Source: Oscillospiraceae bacterium (GTDB taxonomy: Bacteria > Bacillota > Clostridia > Oscillospirales > Ruminococcaceae). Taken from it: a DNA stretch of 64,000 nt. Numbering within the stretch: position 1 is the first letter of the stretch; the number at the start of each line of letters is the position of its first letter. Under the pieces are notes generated by a model that was given only the letters and a program-made list of their open reading frames with translations, did no database searches and was not told the origin of the DNA. The stretch covers positions 215,791 to 279,790 of the forward strand of contig JAEDDN010000001.1 in the NCBI GenBank assembly GCA_016298065.1, given 5' to 3'. Below are positions 60,666 to 64,000 of the stretch, piece by piece. The translations under genes and the position numbers were made by a program.

Positions 60666-61247
60666 TTATTGTCTGTTATAATATGAAATACCGTCGTCGG
60701 GGCTAAAATACGTTCTTATGTAACCGTCTTGTGACACTATTACAAGCTCGTTTGTATCCTCTAAATAATAAACGTCGTCGCCGTCCTCTGCTTCGTGTTT
60801 ATGCAAGGCTTTACCGTTATTTACAACCTCGCCTGCCGCTTTTTCGTAAGCCTGAGCTGAAGAAAAGCCCATATCTACGCCGTGTTTATCATAATGCTCG
60901 TTTAAAAGCTCACTGTTTCTGAAATAAACTTCTTGCGTCTGAGCAGTGTTGAAAGAATTGTCTATACCGTCATTTTGCGGTTTTATTATGATAATTAAAG
61001 CGATTATTAAGGCTATAATTAAAACTGCACCAAGGGTATACTTTGTGAAATTAGGCTTACTTTTATTTAAAACGCTAACCTCATTTACAGGTTGTAATGG
61101 GACGTTATCGGCTTCTCTTTTAAGCTTATTTTGTTCCCTACATTCCTTACAGCGTTTAGGTAAACTTAAATTCTTACTTTTATAAAAATCTATCTCTGAC
61201 TTTGTAAGCTCAAATTCCTTACCGCATTGTTTACAGGTGTATTTCAT
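60666..61247 (-). CDS. Zinc-ribbon membrane protein with a phage/toxin-type C-terminal domain
   Basis: A 193-residue protein: an N-terminal treble-clef zinc ribbon (CKQCGKEF at 4-11, CKECREQ at 33-39), a basic linker, one transmembrane helix (about 71-89, a run of Ile/Leu/Ala) and an outside domain of about 90 residues. That domain has HYDKHGVDMGF and ends DGYIRTYFSPDDGISYYNRQ, a pattern I know from C-termini of phage head proteins and polymorphic-toxin-like proteins of Firmicutes; its activity is unknown. It is encoded 6 nt after ltrA with its ribosome site in the ltrA end. Confidence 0.7.
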   Translation of the reverse strand: MKYTCKQCGKEFELTKSEIDFYKSKNLSLPKRCKECREQNKLKREADNVPLQPVNEVSVLNKSKPNFTKYTLGAVLIIALIIALIIIIKPQNDGIDNSFNTAQTQEVYFRNSELLNEHYDKHGVDMGFSSAQAYEKAAGEVVNNGKALHKHEAEDGDDVYYLEDTNELVIVSQDGYIRTYFSPDDGISYYNRQ

Positions 61248-61253
61248 TTATGC

Positions 61254-62381
61254 TTATCCTCCGAATTGTTTTCTGCTGTATAGGTAAATCCTTATAAAAA
61301 ACGCATGCACAAATACTACAGATACTGCAATATTCAAATACATTTGTTCACGCAGAAGAATCATAGCCACCACAAATATTATCGTTATACTGACAATCGG
61401 AATAACGAAACGTCGGCAAATCCCCATATTCTTTTTTGAATATCGCATAAGCGCAAAAAGACAGAAATAGAAAAGCAAAAACGAAAAAACAAGAAACAGT
61501 GTTTTCGGCCACAAGGCGACTTTCTCCTCTCGCATAAACTCCAGCGCTGTCGTAAGGTTATTCATAGCAAATATCAGAAAAATGTGAATTAACATATATC
61601 CCATACCGCTTGTTTTTAATTCACGGTCAATGATTTTATTATAAAGCATTTCATAGCTTAAAAAAAGAGCCGCAACAATCAAAAATCCCATTAAAGAAAA
61701 GTAAAAGGAGCTCAACGTGAAATTACCTTCAAAGTAGCCTGCCATTGCAATAATCATCTCTCCAAACGTAAACACAACATAAAGCATTGCTCGCTCGGAC
61801 AAATGAGTGAAATCAATAAGTTCCTCCCTATTGCTGCCGGCAAAAAGCCACGTCATTATAACGCCGAATAAAATTGCAACTATAGATATCCAAAACGATG
61901 AGAAAATAGCTATCACAACTAATATCGCTTCACCAAAAAGGACAAAAGCCATACGCCTAATTGTTCTCCTAATATCTGCGTCTTCTTTATGATTTGTCAT
62001 TTCAATCAAATACTGAACACCGATATTGATAAGTATTAACGCCCACGCAATATGATACTGTGTTCTAAAACTTGCCCAGCCAAGATGCGTTCCCTCACCC
62101 ATATAATATAACAGGTACATATTGATAAACATAAAAATGTGATCACGAATACTGTTTCTGCCAAACATATTGGTGTAGAAAGTCGAAAAATTCCAAATCT
62201 GAATGACAGCAAGCGTAGCAAACACATAGACGGCAAACTGAACGGCAGGAACAAAGCCGTTATCTATCTCTTGCAGCAATAAATTATTCCTGCCAATGAT
62301 ATATACAAAAATCAGGTCGTAAATCAGTTCCAGATATTCAACCTTCTTTTCATCATTATGTAATTTAAGCTTTTCTCTCAA
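61254..62381 (-). CDS. LtrA family membrane protein (low temperature requirement A)
   Basis: A 375-residue protein with about ten membrane helices. KKVEYLELIYDLIFVYII (13-30) and HLSERAMLYVVFTFGEMII are the LtrA (PF06772) signatures. The family was named from a Listeria cold-growth gene; the biochemical function is not known. The TTG start at 62381 is 8 nt after GGAGG. First gene of a four-gene, tightly spaced unit down to 59253. Confidence 0.87.
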   Translation of the reverse strand: MREKLKLHNDEKKVEYLELIYDLIFVYIIGRNNLLLQEIDNGFVPAVQFAVYVFATLAVIQIWNFSTFYTNMFGRNSIRDHIFMFINMYLLYYMGEGTHLGWASFRTQYHIAWALILINIGVQYLIEMTNHKEDADIRRTIRRMAFVLFGEAILVVIAIFSSFWISIVAILFGVIMTWLFAGSNREELIDFTHLSERAMLYVVFTFGEMIIAMAGYFEGNFTLSSFYFSLMGFLIVAALFLSYEMLYNKIIDRELKTSGMGYMLIHIFLIFAMNNLTTALEFMREEKVALWPKTLFLVFSFLLFYFCLFALMRYSKKNMGICRRFVIPIVSITIIFVVAMILLREQMYLNIAVSVVFVHAFFIRIYLYSRKQFGG

Positions 62382-62450
62382 ATCTTAATCCTCCATTTAT
62401 GATATTGCAACCTCATTGGTTTTTAGAAACAAATCCACCGCAGGCTCCCC

Positions 62451-62478
62451 GCCGCCGGTGATGGCAGTGTGGGAGCCT
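62451..62478. repeat. Left copy of the imperfect direct repeat flanking the CAT-like gene
   Basis: A 28-nt GC-rich stretch ending in TGTGGGAGCCT. Aligned to 63207-63238 it matches at 25 of 28 positions with one 4-nt gap. Here the end also pairs with AGGCTCCC at 62442-62449 to make an 8-bp inverted repeat. Confidence 0.6.
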
Positions 62479-62507
62479 TGTGGCAAGTTCCTATACCTTT
62501 TTCTCAA

Positions 62508-63158
62508 TCATCTCTTTACAAATAACGTGATTTCCTGCTCCAAGAGCCTAAATACATTTGCCACCAGATAACCATCAGCAATCGCATGATTTAGACGGAC
62601 AGTCACAGGCATCACAAGTCTGCCGTTTTCCTCCCTGTATTTTCCCCAGTTGATGACAGGCGCAAAAAACATATGAACATCGGGCAGTTCAAGATGCATG
62701 GCATCATAAGACAGCCACGGTATACATGACGCATCAAACCAGTTGGGATGATTCATAATATCAAAACCATATTCTCTGGTCTTTTTTGCCTCTTCAGCAT
62801 CACGCAGAGCTGCTGCGTAGAATTTCTCATAATCTTCATCGTATTCTGTATAGACAAGCGTGAAGGTTTCTGTATCATCATGAAAGATATACTGTATGGG
62901 ATTGATCACATCATAACAGATCAGTTCGTCCGTTTCCCTAAGATACCCCATCCTGTAATCCTCGCGGGAATTCAGAACCTTTGACAGGATAAAAAGAAAG
63001 TTGATGTAAAACTTTGTCCCGGTCTCTTTGGAATGATGAACAAGATCGGTAACATCAATCCTCGCTGTCATGGAAGTCGAACACGCACAATCTTCTGTGA
63101 AATGACGGAACACGCCTTTTCTATAGTAAGTTTCTTTATCGATCACCTTATAATTCAT
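62508..63158 (-). CDS. CatA-like chloramphenicol O-acetyltransferase family protein
   Basis: A 216-residue CAT-fold protein. The catalytic motif appears as LNHAIADGYL: the active His and the DG of the HHxxxDG pattern are kept, while the first His is Asn. SMTARIDVT near residue 29, FHDDTETFTLVYTEY and the SCIPWLSYDA segment are as in type A CATs. Overall similarity to CatP is partial, so it is better called a CAT-like O-acetyltransferase than a proven resistance gene. The coding sequence is more GC-rich than its neighbours, lies between imperfect direct repeats and next to a serine recombinase, and so was probably acquired. Start behind CGGAGGTTGACGCAGT. Confidence 0.82.
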   Translation of the reverse strand: MNYKVIDKETYYRKGVFRHFTEDCACSTSMTARIDVTDLVHHSKETGTKFYINFLFILSKVLNSREDYRMGYLRETDELICYDVINPIQYIFHDDTETFTLVYTEYDEDYEKFYAAALRDAEEAKKTREYGFDIMNHPNWFDASCIPWLSYDAMHLELPDVHMFFAPVINWGKYREENGRLVMPVTVRLNHAIADGYLVANVFRLLEQEITLFVKR

Positions 63159-63206
63159 ACTGCGTCAACCTCCGAAATAATGATCCGTTATTCCCTTTAA
63201 TATATG

Positions 63207-63238
63207 GCCGCCTGTTGGTGCCGGCAATGTGGGAGCCT
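63207..63238. repeat. Right copy of the imperfect direct repeat flanking the CAT-like gene
   Basis: A 32-nt GC-rich stretch with GCCGCC at its start and TGTGGGAGCCT at its end, 756 bp from the left copy and in the same orientation. Confidence 0.6.
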
Positions 63239-63247
63239 CTTTTTCCG

Positions 63248-63327
63248 ACATCCAAACCACAGTGTCAACCCTGCCTCAAAAACATCCAAACCGAAGCCTC
63301 AACCCTCTGACATCCAAACCGGCCACT
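63248..63327. repeat. Three tandem copies of ACATCCAAACC-N6-TCAACCCT
   Basis: ACATCCAAACC begins at 63248, 63282 and 63310, each followed after 6 variable bases by TCAACCCT. Distances of 34 and 28 nt are unequal. The block sits between the CAT-like gene and the recombinase gene and could be protein-binding sites or part of a degenerate mobile-element end. Confidence 0.6.
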
Positions 63328-63403
63328 CAACCCTCCGGCAAAATACCTTTGATAAGTTCCCACGGAGCGATTTTTGCGGTCTGAGCGAGACCTCGGCGCT
63401 GAT

Positions 63404-63415
63404 GGGCATATGCCC
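63404..63415. repeat. 12-bp palindrome GGGCATATGCCC
   Basis: A perfect palindrome 34 nt past the recombinase stop codon in a GC-rich stretch; possibly part of a crossover site or a terminator-like fold, but with no T run next to it. Confidence 0.35.
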
Positions 63416-63448
63416 GAAAAGCCTTATTTTAAGCCATTTTATCACACT

Positions 63449-64000
63449 TTACTTCTCAACCCGTGACATCAATACTACCGTCTCGACTGTGTTTTCAAAA
63501 TTCGGAACAAACATATCGGCTTCGTTCCCTTGATAATACACAGGAAAACGAAATTGTATACTCTTTAATATCTGACCGTTTTCCAACGGTTCGGGATATA
63601 TCTCGATTTTCTTTATAAAACTGTGAAGAAATTCTTTCTTCTCAAATTCGGTAAATTCATTATATATTATATCAAATAACTCTAAAAATTCAAATATTCG
63701 TTTCTGAGAGATTTTTTGTTCCTTTATAGCCTTGATTTGTGTTTGCACAGTTTCAAGATTTTCGGTTGCCTCTGCAATCTCATCATATAATGAATTTATA
63801 CGGTTTTGCATATCGGTATATTTTTGCTCATAATGCCTGTCGGAACAGTCGAGCCTGTCAATTTGCGAGCCGAGACGTTCCTTTGCGTCAGTAAGCTGCC
63901 TTATCTGTGAAATGAAATATGCTTCTTCTTTTTCATACTTAGATAAATCTACGCTTGCATCTAATTTTTCTTTTATTGCAGAATCAAACTTTGAATTTTT
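63449..64000 (-). CDS. Large serine recombinase, C-terminal part (cut by window end)
   Basis: The frame is open from the window end to the stop at 63449 and gives the last 183 residues. It shows a long charged coiled coil (about 1-105, heptads rich in Glu, Lys, Leu) and then FLELFDIIYNEF, FLHSFIKKIEIYPEP, FRFPVYY and ENTVETVVLMSR. This is the C-terminal end of clostridial TnpX/TndX-like site-specific recombinases (zinc ribbon plus coiled coil and DUF4368-like tail). The catalytic N-terminal domain lies outside the window. The ATG at 63811 is internal. Such enzymes move elements like Tn4451, which also carries a CAT gene. Confidence 0.82.
   Translation of the reverse strand, partial: KNSKFDSAIKEKLDASVDLSKYEKEEAYFISQIRQLTDAKERLGSQIDRLDCSDRHYEQKYTDMQNRINSLYDEIAEATENLETVQTQIKAIKEQKISQKRIFEFLELFDIIYNEFTEFEKKEFLHSFIKKIEIYPEPLENGQILKSIQFRFPVYYQGNEADMFVPNFENTVETVVLMSRVEK

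Noticed and set aside
62508..63158. Calling the CAT-like gene a proven chloramphenicol resistance gene
   Set aside because: The catalytic His is kept but overall similarity to known resistance CATs is partial and the first His of HHxxxDG is Asn; only family membership is supported.
63248..63327. Tandem units as a short CRISPR array
   Set aside because: Repeat cores are only 11 and 8 nt, spacing is unequal (34 and 28), and the 'spacers' are 6 nt; no cas genes are present.

Overview
The window comes from a low-GC, spore-forming Gram-positive bacterium of class Clostridia, most likely a gut Oscillospirales/Ruminococcaceae-type organism. This is inferred from the AT-rich DNA, frequent GTG/TTG starts behind AGGAGG-type Shine-Dalgarno sites, the sporulation genes (sipL, spoIIGA-sigE, spoVG), a GatCAB transamidosome operon next to ligA, and Bacillus-type LexA boxes. 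I saw no rRNA, tRNA or CRISPR array.

Layout. 1-4960: histidine operon (hisD 3' end, hisC, B, H, A, F, I, E) closed by a strong terminator. 4961-8570: a Xer-type recombinase, an AT-rich gap, a small two-helix membrane protein behind a textbook promoter with an SOS box at its start point, and sipL; three LexA-like boxes lie within about 2.1 kb. 8575-18324: a radical-SAM/PnuC pair with an attenuator-like hairpin, malic enzyme, a PHP phosphoesterase, a GH36 alpha-galactosidase, a GT2 glycosyltransferase and uvrA. 18344-24992: uvrB, a YlbF-family protein, miaB, recD2 and a small membrane protein. 25151-27345: an inserted EcoRI/RsrI-type restriction-modification system with an internally shortened Xre regulator. 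27405-32626: the ligA-gatC-gatA-gatB operon. 32804-38413: sbcD-sbcC convergent with spoIIGA-sigE. 38572-43953: a MATE transporter, a GT14 transferase, YwlG and MGMT-like proteins, spoVG and murC. 44125-52170: a 45-codon peptide gene with its own promoter, operator-like dyad and terminator, then the purine operon purE-C-F-M-N-O-H(C-terminal part)-D. 52172-57772: DUF3006, ComEC-like MBL hydrolase, YgiQ-like radical SAM protein and FtsK/SpoIIIE. 57830-64000: accessory DNA with MscS, a C_GCAxxG_C_C protein, a four-gene operon of largely unknown function including LtrA, a CAT-like acetyltransferase between imperfect direct repeats, and the 3' part of a large serine recombinase.

The his and pur operons meet through AICAR, which HisF releases and the stand-alone AICAR transformylase plus archaeal-type PurO convert to IMP. 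Genome maintenance is strongly represented (uvrA/B, recD2, ligA, sbcCD, MGMT-like protein, xer, ftsK). The most unusual items are the R-M island with its shortened regulator, the SOS-controlled membrane protein, the peptide gene ahead of purE, the PurO/AICARFT split, the hairpin in front of pnuC, and the repeat-flanked CAT region beside a serine recombinase.
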